Part shown: positions 34,416-44,812 of the stretch, in pieces | How the letters are laid out: the number at the start of each line of letters is the position of its first letter | Position numbering within the stretch: the stretch's first letter is position 1 | Source of the DNA: Candidatus Poribacteria bacterium | Lineage (GTDB): Bacteria > Poribacteria > WGA-4E > WGA-3G | Length of the DNA stretch: 64,000 bases | Reading direction: 5' to 3' | NCBI GenBank assembly: GCA_028824125.1 | Contig: JAPPES010000085.1 | Coordinates: 3,071-67,070, forward strand | Made by a program: the position numbers and the translations under genes | The notes under the pieces: generated by a model | Told to the model about the DNA's origin: nothing | Database searches by the model: none | The model's input: the letters and a program-made list of their open reading frames with translations, nothing else

Positions 34416-35978
34416 ATGAGGACTTTATCAGATAAAATCACGCTTAATCTTAACGGTGATGAAGAGGTGTTAGTCACAGGCTGCATTGCACCGATTGAGT
34501 ACACCCAACGCAACTACCACGTGGATTGGGACGAATTAGCGAATTTCCGGGTTGCTGAACCCGAGAAGCAATATCCTGCCTCTATTTTTCAAGCATTTCT
34601 GCCATCGGGATCGGTTTCAGTGGGTGAATGCTGGCAGATTGAAGAAGAAGGCGCGTTAACGCTGCTGCGACAACTCAGTCCAAACCCACAATTGGAATTG
34701 GACGTTGCTGGAGCGGATTCTTACGGTTTGTGGGCATGTCTACGCGCCTACAATGATGCGTTTGCTGAGATTCTGTTCCGTATTCACGCGGAATTCGTTT
34801 TAGAAAAAGGTTGGTTTGCGCCATCGCAGTTTGCTGGACATCTGGTTATTGACCGATTAGAAAAGAAAGTTGCCTCCTTCAAGATGCACGTTCCGGATGC
34901 CACATTGAACTTTGATGCACGTTGGACAATTAGAGATGGACTCTGCGGAGCGGACATCGGTTTTTGTCCGCAAATGGAACTCTGTGCAGGTGAACAAGAC
35001 GTTTTGCAAGATGCCAAATTCACAGTAGCAATCACCCAAGAGGAAGCATTGCACACATTAATGTTATGTTTTTACAAATCAGCGCAAATTAACTGGGTCC
35101 CGCTGGAGAAAGCGTTGGAATTGGCACCATTATTACAGAAACCGATTCACGCCATTTCATCAGGTGGACCACTTGCGGATGAGTCGTGCTGAGGGAGTGG
35201 CAAAAGCTTGAGGGCAGGTGCTCTCTCTGACGACCAAAACATTGAATTCCTGAACGAAAACTTTATCAACACTTGGGTGGCAGATGCTGAATTAGGGCGT
35301 ATCCATAGTCTGCAAGAACCGATTGCCAAAAGGCGCGAGCGCGAGGGTAAAACGTTCGACACGAGCCATCCGTTGGCACAAGCCATTATAAAGGGGTGGA
35401 AAACCGGATCAAAGAAAGGTTCACCCGTAGACTGTTTCGTCATCTCACCTGATTTTGAACTAATGGGCAGACTGCTTGTCAATGAATTTTTCGACTACAA
35501 TTGGAATAAATTTAAACGCCGAGACGAGGAGAGTTACCTTATGTTTCTCAAGGAGTCCTTGGAGGGGAAGCAGCCCGGATTGGGGAACATCACTCTGAAC
35601 AGTGAAGAACCTTCACAGGATGTCTTTGATGTTTTTCGGACACCAATAGTTGGTTATAAGGATTATACAGTCGTTGTAATTGATACAAGGGCGTTTGAAA
35701 AGGGCGGCACGATAACTATTGATATTGAAACCGGTAGAGCCGATGCGGAAGGTCACTTCTATTTAGTTGATGGTGACGACGACCTCCCTACAACAGAAAG
35801 AGTGACTAAATACATGGTCCTTGCGATGAAGTGGTTGGAACCTGATGAGACAGGACAACTCACGCACCGTTTTGAGCGAGGTCAGTTTTTTAAGTTGGGT
35901 GCTACCGGGTGTTACGGTAGAAGTGAGAAGGGCAGCGCAAACGCTTTTAAGGCAAAAATTTCTGTAGAGGAGAATTGA
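34416..35978 (+). CDS. Putative selenoprotein, array copy 1 (Cys-Sec thioredoxin-like), in-frame UGA
   Basis: Read as one 520-residue protein with TGA 35190-35192 as selenocysteine 259; a conventional reading gives two ORFs, 34416-35192 and 35208-35978, in the same frame. The N-terminal region (1 to about 215) is an unrecognised domain (KITLNLNGDEEVLVTG, DSYGLWACLRAYND, DIGFCPQMELC). A thioredoxin-like segment follows: INWVPLEKALELAPLLQKP, IHAISSGGPLADESC-U, then GSGKSLRAGALSDDQNIEFL and NENFINTWV. The UGA sits where CxxC would be. The C-terminal 115 residues are a beta-rich domain (TITIDIETGRADAEGHFYLV ... SVEEN). A SECIS-like hairpin is at 35210-35225. GGAG precedes the ATG. No signal peptide, so probably cytoplasmic. 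The TGA stop directly abuts the next copy's ATG. Confidence 0.75.
35210..35225 (+). promoter_or_regulatory. Bacterial SECIS-like hairpin, copy 1
   Basis: GAGGGC-AGGT-GCTCTC: a 6-bp stem (one G-U pair) with a four-base loop AGGT beginning 23 nt after the UGA. The loop has G in the second position, and the GC-AGGU apex resembles that of the E. coli fdhF SECIS. Confidence 0.65.
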
Positions 35979-37976
35979 ATGAACACGTTATCAAACAAAA
36001 TCACACTTAACCTTGATAGAGATGCCGAAGTCAACGTTAAAGGTTCCATCGCGCCGATTGAATACACACAATACAACTTTCATGTAGAATGGGATGCGTT
36101 AGCAAATCTGCGCGCCGCTGAGCCAGAAAAACTATATTCCTCATCAATTTTCTCTGATTTCCTTCCAAGTCACCCGATTTCTGTCGGTGATGTTTGGGAA
36201 GTTAAGCAAGATGGTGTATTGGAAATACTAAAGCAGCTTCATCCAGAGCCCAATGTGGATATGCACCTGAATGCAGGAGACTCATGCGGATTATGGGCAT
36301 GTCTACGTGCTTACAACGATGAGCATGCTGACATCGTATTTCGTATCCATGCAGAATTCGCATTAAAAGATGGTTGGTTCACACCCTCTCAATTTAAGGG
36401 TAATCTTGTTATTGATCGAAGCAATGGAAGTATTGTCAGTTTTGAAATGTCCGTCCCAAAAGGTGTGCTCAATTTTGATGTGAATTGGTATACGATATTG
36501 GAAGGTTATAGTAAACCTGCTTGGTATACGGATATAGGATACTGTCCACAAATGAAACTTCGGACAGGAATTGATGACTTCATACACAACATAAAATACA
36601 CAGAATCCATCACACAAGAAGAAGCATCAAACAAGTTGATAAGTTGTTTTTACAAATCACAACAAATCAATTGGGTATCCTTGGAAGAAGCCTTGCAAAT
36701 GGCAACAGTACAACAAAAACCCATCCATGCTATATCCATAAACGGACCACTTATTGACGAATCATGCTGAGGGAGTGGAAAAAGTTTGAGGGCAGGTGTC
36801 CTCTCGGATGAGCAAATAATATCATTCTTGAATGAAAATTTCATTAACACCTGGGTGCCTAATGCGGAATTAGGACGTATCCGAAGTTTACGTGAACCGA
36901 TTGCCAAAAGACGCGAGCGTGAATCCAAGACATTTGACACAAGCCATGAATTAGCACAGACAATCATTAAAGGATGGAAAACCGGGACAAAAAAAGGTTC
37001 ACCGGTAGACTGCTTTGTCATTTCTCCAGAATTTGAACTGATGGGTAGACTACTGGTTAATGATCTTGACGATGACCGGAAAAATAGAGGATTGCCGTCT
37101 GAGGAAGCGCATTACCTCACATTTCTCAATGAAGCGTTAGAAGAAAAACAGCCAGGATTGGGAAACATTGTTCTTTCCAGAGAACATCGTTCGCGAGAAG
37201 TGTCGGACGTATTTCGACCCTCAAAAGTAGAGAATCATTGTCTCACGGTTGTCTTGATCGATGCGCGGTCGTTTGAAAACGGAGGCACATTAACTATTGA
37301 CATTATAGTCGGTAGAGAAGAAGGTGAAGGATTGTTTTATTTATTTGACGGTGATCATATACTCTCTAAGGAGGGGAAAGTATCATTGGATAGTAACCTT
37401 GCTTGGACATGGGGCGAACCAGATGATAGAAAAGAGATAGTACATCGTTTCAATCGTGGACAATTTTTTAAGTTTGTCGCAACAGGAGATAGGGATGCAA
37501 ATAGACCTTATATCAACGCTTTTCACGCTAAGTTTTCTGTTGAGGAAAACTCGAATGGAGACACTAAAACCATTTCCTCAACCGAATTGAATGTTGTACT
37601 TGACAGTACTCAACCATCACTGGAAATATTAGACATTTTTCGCGCACCAGGACACGGCAATCAGGATTATACTGTCGTGAATATTGATACTACGGCGTTT
37701 GATAATGGTGGAATGTTAACTATTGATATCCATGTAGGGAGTGCTAAAGCTTCTGGCTCTTTTGACTTGTATGATGGTAACATAAAATTACCGACAAAAG
37801 GTATGCCAAAGGAAGCTTTTGGCTCTGCATGGGGAATTGAACCCGGTAAAAATGATACAATAACACACCGTTTTGAGAAAGGTATAATCTTTAAACTTGG
37901 GGCGACTGGCGATTGGTTCAGTAAGAAAGGAAGTATCAACGCCTTTCACGCAAAAATTTCTGTAGAGGAAAACTGA
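35979..37976 (+). CDS. Putative selenoprotein, array copy 2, with duplicated C-terminal domain
   Basis: 665 residues with TGA 36768-36770 as Sec264; conventional ORFs are 35979-36770 and 36786-37976, same frame. Same layout as copy 1: N-terminal domain (KITLNLDRDAEVNVKG, DSCGLWACLRAYND, DIGYCPQMKL), thioredoxin-like segment ending LIDESC-U-GSGKSLRAGVLSDEQ and FLNENFINTWV, then two successive C-terminal beta domains instead of one (VVLIDARSFENGGTLTIDI and VVNIDTTAFDNGGMLTIDI, each ending FHAK[FI]SVEEN). The second beta domain probably arose by internal duplication or unequal crossing-over within the array. The ATG follows the preceding stop with no gap, suggesting translational coupling. Confidence 0.75.
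36788..36803 (+). promoter_or_regulatory. Bacterial SECIS-like hairpin, copy 2
   Basis: GAGGGC-AGGT-GTCCTC: 6-bp stem, loop AGGT starting 23 nt after the UGA. Relative to copy 1, the right arm changes so that the fourth pair becomes G-C and the fifth G-U; the stem is kept. Confidence 0.65.
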
Positions 37977-37977
37977 A

Positions 37978-39573
37978 ATGGAAACTTTAGAAAACAAAAT
38001 CACACTTAATCTTGATGGCAACGCAGAAGTATCTGTCACAGGCTTCATCGCCCCCATTGAATACACACAATACAACTTCCACGTGGAATGGGATGAATTA
38101 GCGAACTTTCGGGTTGCTGAACCGGAGAAACAGTATCCTGTATCTGTTTTTCAAGGATTTCTCCCGTCAGAATCGGTTGCGGTGAGTGAATGCTGGCAGA
38201 TTGAAGAAGAAAGCGCGCTGACGTTGCTACAGCAACTCTATCCCAATCCAAAACTGAGACTGCAAAATGATGATGAGGAATACACGGGAATATGGGCATG
38301 TCTACGTGCTCACAATGATACACTCGCTGAAATCGCGTTCCGCGTTCACGCAGAATTCACCATGAAGAAGGGCAAGTTTACGCCATCACAGTTTGCGGGG
38401 CATTTAGTGATAGACCGAATTCAACAGAAAATTGTGTCTTTCAAAATGTTCGTTCCGCCAACAACACTGAACTTCGATGCCGGTTGGAAACAAGAAGATG
38501 GGAACTATTTTGCGGAGATCGGTTATTGCCCACAGCTTCAGCTCTGTGCTGGCATATATCCTACTGATGTGGAATACAAAACATCAATCACACAGGAAGA
38601 AGCAGAACGCAGGCTAATATCACATTATTACATGTTCCATAAAATCAATTGGATATCGCTTGCAGAAGCGTTTGAACTGGCTCCTGTTCAACAGAAACTG
38701 ATACATGTTGTCTCATTAGATGGGCCGCTTTTCGACGAGTCGTGCTGAGGCACCGGCAGAATCTTGAGGACAGGTGTTCTCTCTAAAAATACAATTATTG
38801 AATTCTTGAACGAAAATTTCATCAACACCTGGGTGGAAAATGCAGAATTAGGACGGACAGGCAGCTTGCAAGACCCTATCGCAAAAAGACGTAAGCGGGA
38901 AGGAAGAACCTTCAATACAAACCACGCCTTAGCAAGAACTATTATGAAAGGATGGGTAAAAGGTTCACCAGTAGACTGTTTCGTTATCTCACACGATTTT
39001 GATTTGATGGGAAGTGTCGACTTCAATGAATTCCTTGACAACCTGCAACGACCTGAGGATGAACCTATGGCTGTGGCATACATGCAATTTCTCAAGGATT
39101 CCTTGGAAGGAAAACGTCCTGGTTTGGGAGATATCATCCTTACACCCGAACAACCTTTGCAAGAGGTGTTAGACACTATTCACACTCCGAAAAAGGCACA
39201 TCAGGACTACACAGTTGTCGGTATCAACACCACTGCATTTTCAAATGGTGGCACACTTACTATTGATATCCAAGTCGGTAGAGATGATGCAATTGGATTA
39301 TTTTTCTTGCTGGATGGAGATAAAAAATTGCCAACTGAGAAAGTGCCAGAAGGAATTGATCCCACAGAATGGCACAGTCAGGAAAGTGATGAATATGAGA
39401 AGGCGCTTGATGCACTTACCAAGCTCTGGGGTATATTCCCCGGTCAAACTGGGCGAATTACTTATCAGTTTAGTCGGGGTCAACGTTTCAAATTGTGTGC
39501 AACTGGAGACCAATGGGGCGGAGTAGGCGGCATAAACGCTTTTCACGCAAAAATTTCTGTAGAGGAGAACTGA
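37978..39573 (+). CDS. Putative selenoprotein, array copy 3
   Basis: 531 residues with TGA 38746-38748 as Sec257; conventional ORFs are 37978-38748 and 38764-39573, same frame. The active-site region reads LFDESC-U-GTGRILRTGVLSKNT, then FLNENFINTWVENAELGR. After its UGA the bases are GGCACCGG, so a Shine-Dalgarno for a separate second ORF is absent, which favours read-through as Sec. N-terminal landmarks are kept (YTGIWACLRAHND, EIGYCPQLQLC). The C-terminal beta domain has a 15-20-residue acidic insertion (GIDPTEWHSQESDEYEKA). A ribosome binding site is contributed by the end of copy 2 (GAGGA). Confidence 0.75.
38766..38781 (+). promoter_or_regulatory. Bacterial SECIS-like hairpin, copy 3
   Basis: GAGGAC-AGGT-GTTCTC: 6-bp stem, loop AGGT starting 23 nt after the UGA. 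The fifth pair is A-T here against G-C or G-U in the other copies, a compensatory difference. Confidence 0.65.
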
Positions 39574-39574
39574 A

Positions 39575-41143
39575 ATGGAAACTTTAGGAAACAAAATCAC
39601 ACTTAATCTTGATGGCAACGCAGAAGTCAATGTCAAAGGCTTTATCGCGCCGATTGAATACACACAATACAACTTCCACGTGGAGTGGGATGAATTGGCA
39701 AATCTGCATGTCGTTGAACCGGAAAAGCAATATCCTGCCTCCGTTTTTCAATCTTTTCTACCGTCGGAATCGGTTTCAGTTGGTGAACTTTGGCAAATTG
39801 AAAAAGAAGGTGTGCTCACATTGCTAAGGCAACTTCATCCCGATCCACGCCTGGAAATGGATGCAGAAGACTCGCAAGGGCTGTGGGCATGTCTGCGTGG
39901 TCATAACGATCAATTTGCTGACATCGTGTTTCGCGTTCATGCAGAATTTGCTTTAAAAGGTGGTTGGTTCACACCTTCCCAGTTTGCTGGTCATCTCGTC
40001 ATCGATCGAACCAAAGATAAAATCGCACACTTTCAGATGTGCGTGCCTGAAACGACACTGAATTTCGATGTTGGTTGGGATACGATAGGCTGTACAGACA
40101 TCGGTTTCTGTCCACAAATAGAGCTCTGTGTAGGGACTCCACCTAATGACGTAGAATTTGCCGTGTCAATCACCCAAGAAGAGGCGGAACGTGCCTTGAT
40201 ACTGTGTTTCTACAAGTCGGAAAAAATTAACTGGGTGCCGCCAGATCAAGCAGTAGAGATAGCTGAACAAGAGGTTAAGCTCATTCATGTAATCTCAATA
40301 AATGGTCCATTAGCCGACGAGGCTTGCTGAGGGAGCGGCAAAGAATTGAGGGCAGTTGTCCTCTCTGATAACCAAATCATTAAATTCCTAAATGAAAACT
40401 TTATCAATACTTGGGTAACCAATGCCGAATTAGGACGTACTCCCAGTTTACGAGAACCAATAGCCAAAAGACGCGAGCGAGAAGGAAAAACATTAAACAC
40501 AACATATCCTTTGGCACAAGCCATCAGAGAGGGATGGACAGAAGGTTCACCGGTGGATTGTTTAGTGATTTCCCCAGAATTTGATGTGATGGGAAAACTC
40601 CCTCTAAATGATTTCTTAGACGACTGTTCAGAAAAAAGTATCTCGGAAGTGGAGGGATACCTTACGTTTCTTATGGATTCTTTAGATGCGAAATTTCCTG
40701 GGTTTGGTGAGAACACCTCAGACACTTTATTGACTGGTTTAAATGTAACCCTTAATGGAGAACATTTTGAGCAAGAGGTCCTACACATTCTTCGAGCACC
40801 TGGATACGGTGACCAAGACTATAATGTCATTACAATAGATGCCACAGCGTTTGAAGATGGTGGGACACTTATGATTGATATTCGGATGGGTAGCGCCAAA
40901 TCTGGTGGATCGTTTGATCTGTTTGATGGCGATACCGAATTGCCTACAAAAGGAATTCCCACCCAAGCGCTTACTTCTGTGTGGGATATTCCGTCCGAGC
41001 AGATAGGAAAAATACGACATCCTTTTGACAAAGGCAAAATCTTTAAGCTGGGTGCTACAGGCACTTGGTTCAGTGGAAAAGGAAACGTCAATGCTTTTCA
41101 GGCAAGGATTTCTGTAGAGCCAAAAGAAAAGAATGAAAATTAG
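39575..41143 (+). CDS. Putative selenoprotein, array copy 4
   Basis: 522 residues with TGA 40328-40330 as Sec252; conventional ORFs are 39575-40330 and 40346-41143, same frame. Active-site region LADEAC-U-GSGKELRAVVLSDNQ, then FLNENFINTWVTNAELGR. N-terminal landmarks DSQGLWACLRGHND and DIGFCPQIELC; C-terminal beta domain DYNVITIDATAFEDGGTLMI to AFQARISVEPKEKNEN. This last copy ends with TAG, unlike the others, and has an extra charged tail. The ribosome binding site comes from the GAGGAG at the end of copy 3. Confidence 0.75.
40348..40363 (+). promoter_or_regulatory. Bacterial SECIS-like hairpin, copy 4
   Basis: GAGGGC-AGTT-GTCCTC: the same stem as copy 2 with loop AGTT instead of AGGT, starting 23 nt after the UGA. 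G in the second loop position is kept. Confidence 0.6.
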
Positions 41144-41318
41144 TGCAGAAAATTCTACATGATGCCCTATTCGGACCAGTTTCGAAAGAATAATAAAATG
41201 CTTTTTTCTTGTAGGTTTTAGCCAAACCTGCTATCATTTCTAATTACACCAATAAAATACAATTGATAATGTAGGCATTGAATATTCTATTAGAAGATTG
41301 GATGTTAGTGGAGTTATT

Positions 41319-42944
41319 ATGAAAAGATTAAGATTGCTGTTATTAACTGTAATTTTAATGATAGTATCAATCCAAGTTAACGCAGATTATTTGGTAAAAA
41401 CGATTTATTTTAAACCCAATAACGTAGACAATGTTCCAATCGAAAAAATTAGAGGATGGATGAATGATGTTCAAGAACTATATATGGAAGAAATGTCCAG
41501 GAATGGTTACGGAAATAAGGCTTTTAAATTAGAGAGGGATGCAAATGGAAATGTAAAAGTAAATGTAGTAGATGGCAATCATCCATCATGGACATATAAA
41601 TCCAATACTTGGAATAATGTGAATCCGGAAATACCAGAAATATTTAAAAATCAAAAAAATGTACATGTTTATATTATAGGTGGTATTGACACAATTAATT
41701 TGCATCAAGGGTGCTGTCAGTGGGGTGTTGGATGGCCTATTTATAATTTTAATTTTGGAGGTTCTTGTATTGTTGCCGAAAACGCAAATACATCTTTAGT
41801 TAGGCTTATTGCACATGAAATAGGACATACTTTTAGCTTATATCATACTGGCACTTCTAATACTATAATGGGATCAGGAAACGAACTTTTAGAGTATGAA
41901 GCAAGATGGTTAGATAAACATTATTTTTTTAATGATAACATAATGATAAAATGGAATCATCCAAAAGTTAATCAAGTATTTAATGTTGAAGAAATAGAAC
42001 CTAATTTAATTAGTATTAAAGCGAATATTACAAGTCCGAGTGGCTTGTATCAAGTTGTTGTTATGGATAATAACATATTAGTAATAGGATGGCAATATAT
42101 CAGCGGTAAAAATACCAATGTAGATATAAGAATAGATAGAAGTAAACTTGTAGGAAAGAATCATATAACATTTATGGTTATGGATACTTTTGGTGCATTT
42201 ACACATCACAGATTTGATTATATAATGCCACCAAGATTTAAGGATACAGTTGTTGAGCAAAATACTACTAAGCGCAATAAAAATGAAGATTTGGGGCTTG
42301 AGAAAGATCCAGAACCAATAACCATCAAAGAAGATACCTCTGAAAATGTTGTATATCTTAACATTAATTCAGGTAAAAAGACTTTACCCGATGAAGACGG
42401 ATTAAAACCTTTTAATTCCAGTCACGAATATAAAAATGGCTGGGCATGGAAATTTATTTCAGATAATAAAACTAATAATGGCAATCCTATTGTTATTAGA
42501 AACGCCACTTTTGAAAGAGGTTTATCATTATCTCCACCTGATCATCCAAAAGTCTCATCCCTTAAATATAATTTGCAAGGAAACAATTACATTGCATTTG
42601 AAGGATATATTGGGATAACTAACGATCGAGATTTTGAGATAGGCAAAAATGAAAATAAAAGTTGTTTTGTAGGTGGCAGCTGCATATTCACATTTGAAAT
42701 CGATGGAGAGAAGGTATATAAATCTGGATTATTAACTGGAAAAGATAGCTATGAAAAGATTGATTTCTATATACCTTATGATGCGGAAGTTTTAAGAATC
42801 ATTATTGATAGTAGTGCAGATACTTCATGGTGCGATCATCCTGCAATAGGTGATCCTAAATTAATATCTAATTCACAAATTAGATATAGTATAAATCCTA
42901 AAGGCAAAGTCGCTACTTTATGGAGTGAAATTAAACAGAAGTAA
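41319..42944 (+). CDS. Secreted metzincin-like metalloprotease with NPCBM domain, AT-rich
   Basis: 541 residues from ATG 41319 (GGAG upstream). Signal peptide MKRLRLLLLTVILMIVSIQVNA. The zinc-binding motif is H166-E-I-G-H170-x5-H176 (HEIGHTFSLYH) with a Met-turn-like NTIMGSG. The middle is beta-rich; the C-terminal about 170 residues match an NPCBM/NEW2 carbohydrate-binding module (NNYIAFEGYIGITNDRDFEI ... FEIDGEKVYKSGLLTG ... LRIIIDSSADTSWCDHPAIGDPKL). It probably cleaves extracellular glycoproteins. The gene is strikingly more AT-rich than its neighbours, with AAA/AAT/ATA-heavy codon use, suggesting recent transfer. Confidence 0.78.
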   Translation: MKRLRLLLLTVILMIVSIQVNADYLVKTIYFKPNNVDNVPIEKIRGWMNDVQELYMEEMSRNGYGNKAFKLERDANGNVKVNVVDGNHPSWTYKSNTWNNVNPEIPEIFKNQKNVHVYIIGGIDTINLHQGCCQWGVGWPIYNFNFGGSCIVAENANTSLVRLIAHEIGHTFSLYHTGTSNTIMGSGNELLEYEARWLDKHYFFNDNIMIKWNHPKVNQVFNVEEIEPNLISIKANITSPSGLYQVVVMDNNILVIGWQYISGKNTNVDIRIDRSKLVGKNHITFMVMDTFGAFTHHRFDYIMPPRFKDTVVEQNTTKRNKNEDLGLEKDPEPITIKEDTSENVVYLNINSGKKTLPDEDGLKPFNSSHEYKNGWAWKFISDNKTNNGNPIVIRNATFERGLSLSPPDHPKVSSLKYNLQGNNYIAFEGYIGITNDRDFEIGKNENKSCFVGGSCIFTFEIDGEKVYKSGLLTGKDSYEKIDFYIPYDAEVLRIIIDSSADTSWCDHPAIGDPKLISNSQIRYSINPKGKVATLWSEIKQK

Positions 42945-43042
42945 AATTTATTCACAACCATCTAAAATGAAAAGTATATCTCTTTAATTATCACTATTTA
43001 AGAGTGTCACAACTCAACAAAATCACTGAAAGGAACAACACA

Positions 43043-43774
43043 ATGCAAAGCCACGAAGTAGATTACGAAATTTTTGGCAACGATATGCAAGTCGTTGAAG
43101 TTGAACTTGACTTAGGTGAGACGATCGTCGCGGAAGCTGGTGCAATGAACTGGATGGAGGATGACATAGAATACGAAGCAAAAATGGGTGACGGGTCTGG
43201 CGGCGACGAGGGTTTAATGGGCAAACTCTTCAGCGCTGGCAAACGTGCGCTCACTGGTGAATCACTGTTTATGACTCACTTCACCAACACGGGCAGCAAC
43301 AAGAGACGAGTTGCTTTCGCCGCCCCCTACCCCGGTCATATTATCCCCATTGATCTTTCTGAAATGGGTGGAGAACTGACCTGCCAGAAGGATGCCTTCC
43401 TGTGCGCTGCCCTCGGGACCGAACTAAGCATTGCATTTTCACGGAAATTGGGAAGAGGTTTTTTCGGTGGTGAGGGGTTTATCCTCCAACGTCTACGTGG
43501 CGATGGCATGGCTTTTGTGCATGCTGGTGGGACTGTCATCAAAAAGGAACTTGTCAACGACACACTCCGCATTGATACCGGTTGCCTTGTTGCCTTCACG
43601 TCTGGTATTGATTATGACATTGAAATGGTGAAAGGCTTAAAGTCAATGTTCTTCGGTGGTGAAGGGCTTTTCCTCGCGACCCTGCAAGGCACCGGAACCG
43701 TTTATCTCCAGAGTTTACCTTTTTCAAAACTTGCTGACCGCATCATTGCACAAGTGCCAAGAAGCAGTAACTGA
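43043..43774 (+). CDS. AIM24/TIGR00266 family protein
   Basis: 243 residues from ATG 43043, chosen for AAAGGAA 9 nt upstream. Beta-rich AIM24 fold: [92 protein letters not shown] and [20 protein letters not shown] widespread conserved family, named after a mitochondrial protein and of unclear biochemical role in bacteria; a membrane-surface role is possible. No signal peptide. Confidence 0.88.
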   Translation: MQSHEVDYEIFGNDMQVVEVELDLGETIVAEAGAMNWMEDDIEYEAKMGDGSGGDEGLMGKLFSAGKRALTGESLFMTHFTNTGSNKRRVAFAAPYPGHIIPIDLSEMGGELTCQKDAFLCAALGTELSIAFSRKLGRGFFGGEGFILQRLRGDGMAFVHAGGTVIKKELVNDTLRIDTGCLVAFTSGIDYDIEMVKGLKSMFFGGEGLFLATLQGTGTVYLQSLPFSKLADRIIAQVPRSSN

Positions 43775-43872
43775 TATTTGGACTGTATCCACTAAAAAGA
43801 ATATACGTTCAATTTAGAGATGAATTTGGTTGGTAAATCGTGCTAAACGGAATGAAATAATCGGAACAAACC

Positions 43873-44805
43873 ATGAAGACAAAAGCATTCACCAATACGA
43901 TTATCGTTGGAGACACAACAAAGGTATTGTCAGAACTTATAAAGATAGAAAAGCAATACGATGTGATTATTGCTGATCCGCCCTACAACATCGGGAAAGA
44001 TTTCGGGAATGATACCGAAGTAATGCCGATAGATAATTATGTTGAATGGGCAGAGGCGTGGATAAAAGATTGTCTTCAACTCCTCACAGATGATGGCTTG
44101 CTTTATCTGTATGGATTCCCAGAAATTATTGCAAGATTATCTGTTTGCTTCCCTATCCACGAGCAGCGTTGGTTAGTATGGCATTATACCAATAAGACTG
44201 TTCCGTCATTAAAATTTTGGCAAAGGTCTCACGAAACAATATTGTGTCTATGGAAACCGAATATGCCGCGCACCAATTTGGAGATAGACCAAATCAGAGA
44301 ACCTTATACCGAGAACTTCTTAAAAAATGCGGCAGGAAAAGAGCGAAAAGATACGCCATCTCGCTACGGTTCGCCAGGCAAAATAACTATTTATAATGCC
44401 CATAAAAACGGTGCTTTGCCGAGAGATGTAATAAAAATTCCGGCTTTAGCAGGTGGTGCTGGGCGTTCTGAAAGGTGGTTTATTTGTAGAACATGTGGGT
44501 CTCAAATTTTTCCGCCTGCCGATTTATCCGAACATCGTGAACATGATATATTGAAGCATCCCACTCAAAAGCCCATGGAATTAACGAGACGACTCATTCT
44601 ATCTCGTATCAATGGAGCAGATGGCAGAGTACTTGTGCCGTTTGCCGGTTCGGGTTCTGAATGTGTCGTGGCACAAGCATTGAGGACTGAATATCTTGGT
44701 ATAGAAATAAATCCTGAGTTCGCTGATTTCGCAATGAAGTGGCTGGAATATGAACGTAAAGAGCAAATAACACTGAAACTTTTTGAACACACAGTGGAAA
44801 TGTGA
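43873..44805 (+). CDS. Type II DNA methyltransferase (beta-class N4/N6 amino-MTase)
   Basis: 310 residues. Motif IV D35-P-P-Y38 comes first and motif I FAGSGSE (from F257) last, as in beta-class enzymes. A zinc-like CRTCG (C205, C208) lies in the target-recognition region, and HPTQKPMELTRRLI is the usual segment before motif I. It methylates adenine N6 or cytosine N4 in a specific site to protect host DNA. The next gene, 7 nt on, is a candidate restriction endonuclease. Confidence 0.88.
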   Translation: MKTKAFTNTIIVGDTTKVLSELIKIEKQYDVIIADPPYNIGKDFGNDTEVMPIDNYVEWAEAWIKDCLQLLTDDGLLYLYGFPEIIARLSVCFPIHEQRWLVWHYTNKTVPSLKFWQRSHETILCLWKPNMPRTNLEIDQIREPYTENFLKNAAGKERKDTPSRYGSPGKITIYNAHKNGALPRDVIKIPALAGGAGRSERWFICRTCGSQIFPPADLSEHREHDILKHPTQKPMELTRRLILSRINGADGRVLVPFAGSGSECVVAQALRTEYLGIEINPEFADFAMKWLEYERKEQITLKLFEHTVEM

Positions 44806-44812
44806 GATTAGA

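Noticed and set aside
35976-35984. A second Sec codon where copy 1 ends in TGA directly followed by the ATG of copy 2
   Set aside because: No Cys partner and no hairpin follow; the preceding SVEEN is the normal end in all copies and the next codon is a conserved Met.
34416-41143. Reading the array as eight ordinary genes (four pairs), the second of each starting at a TTG after the stop
   Set aside because: The halves are always in the same frame, the TTG starts lack a ribosome binding site in copy 3, the split falls inside a thioredoxin-like active site, and conserved residues lie between the TGA and the TTG. Kept as the main alternative.
34416-41143. Reassignment of TGA as a general sense codon
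   Set aside because: Other genes in the window, such as disA, the antitoxin-overlapping toxin gene and three of the array genes themselves, end in TGA at family-typical positions.
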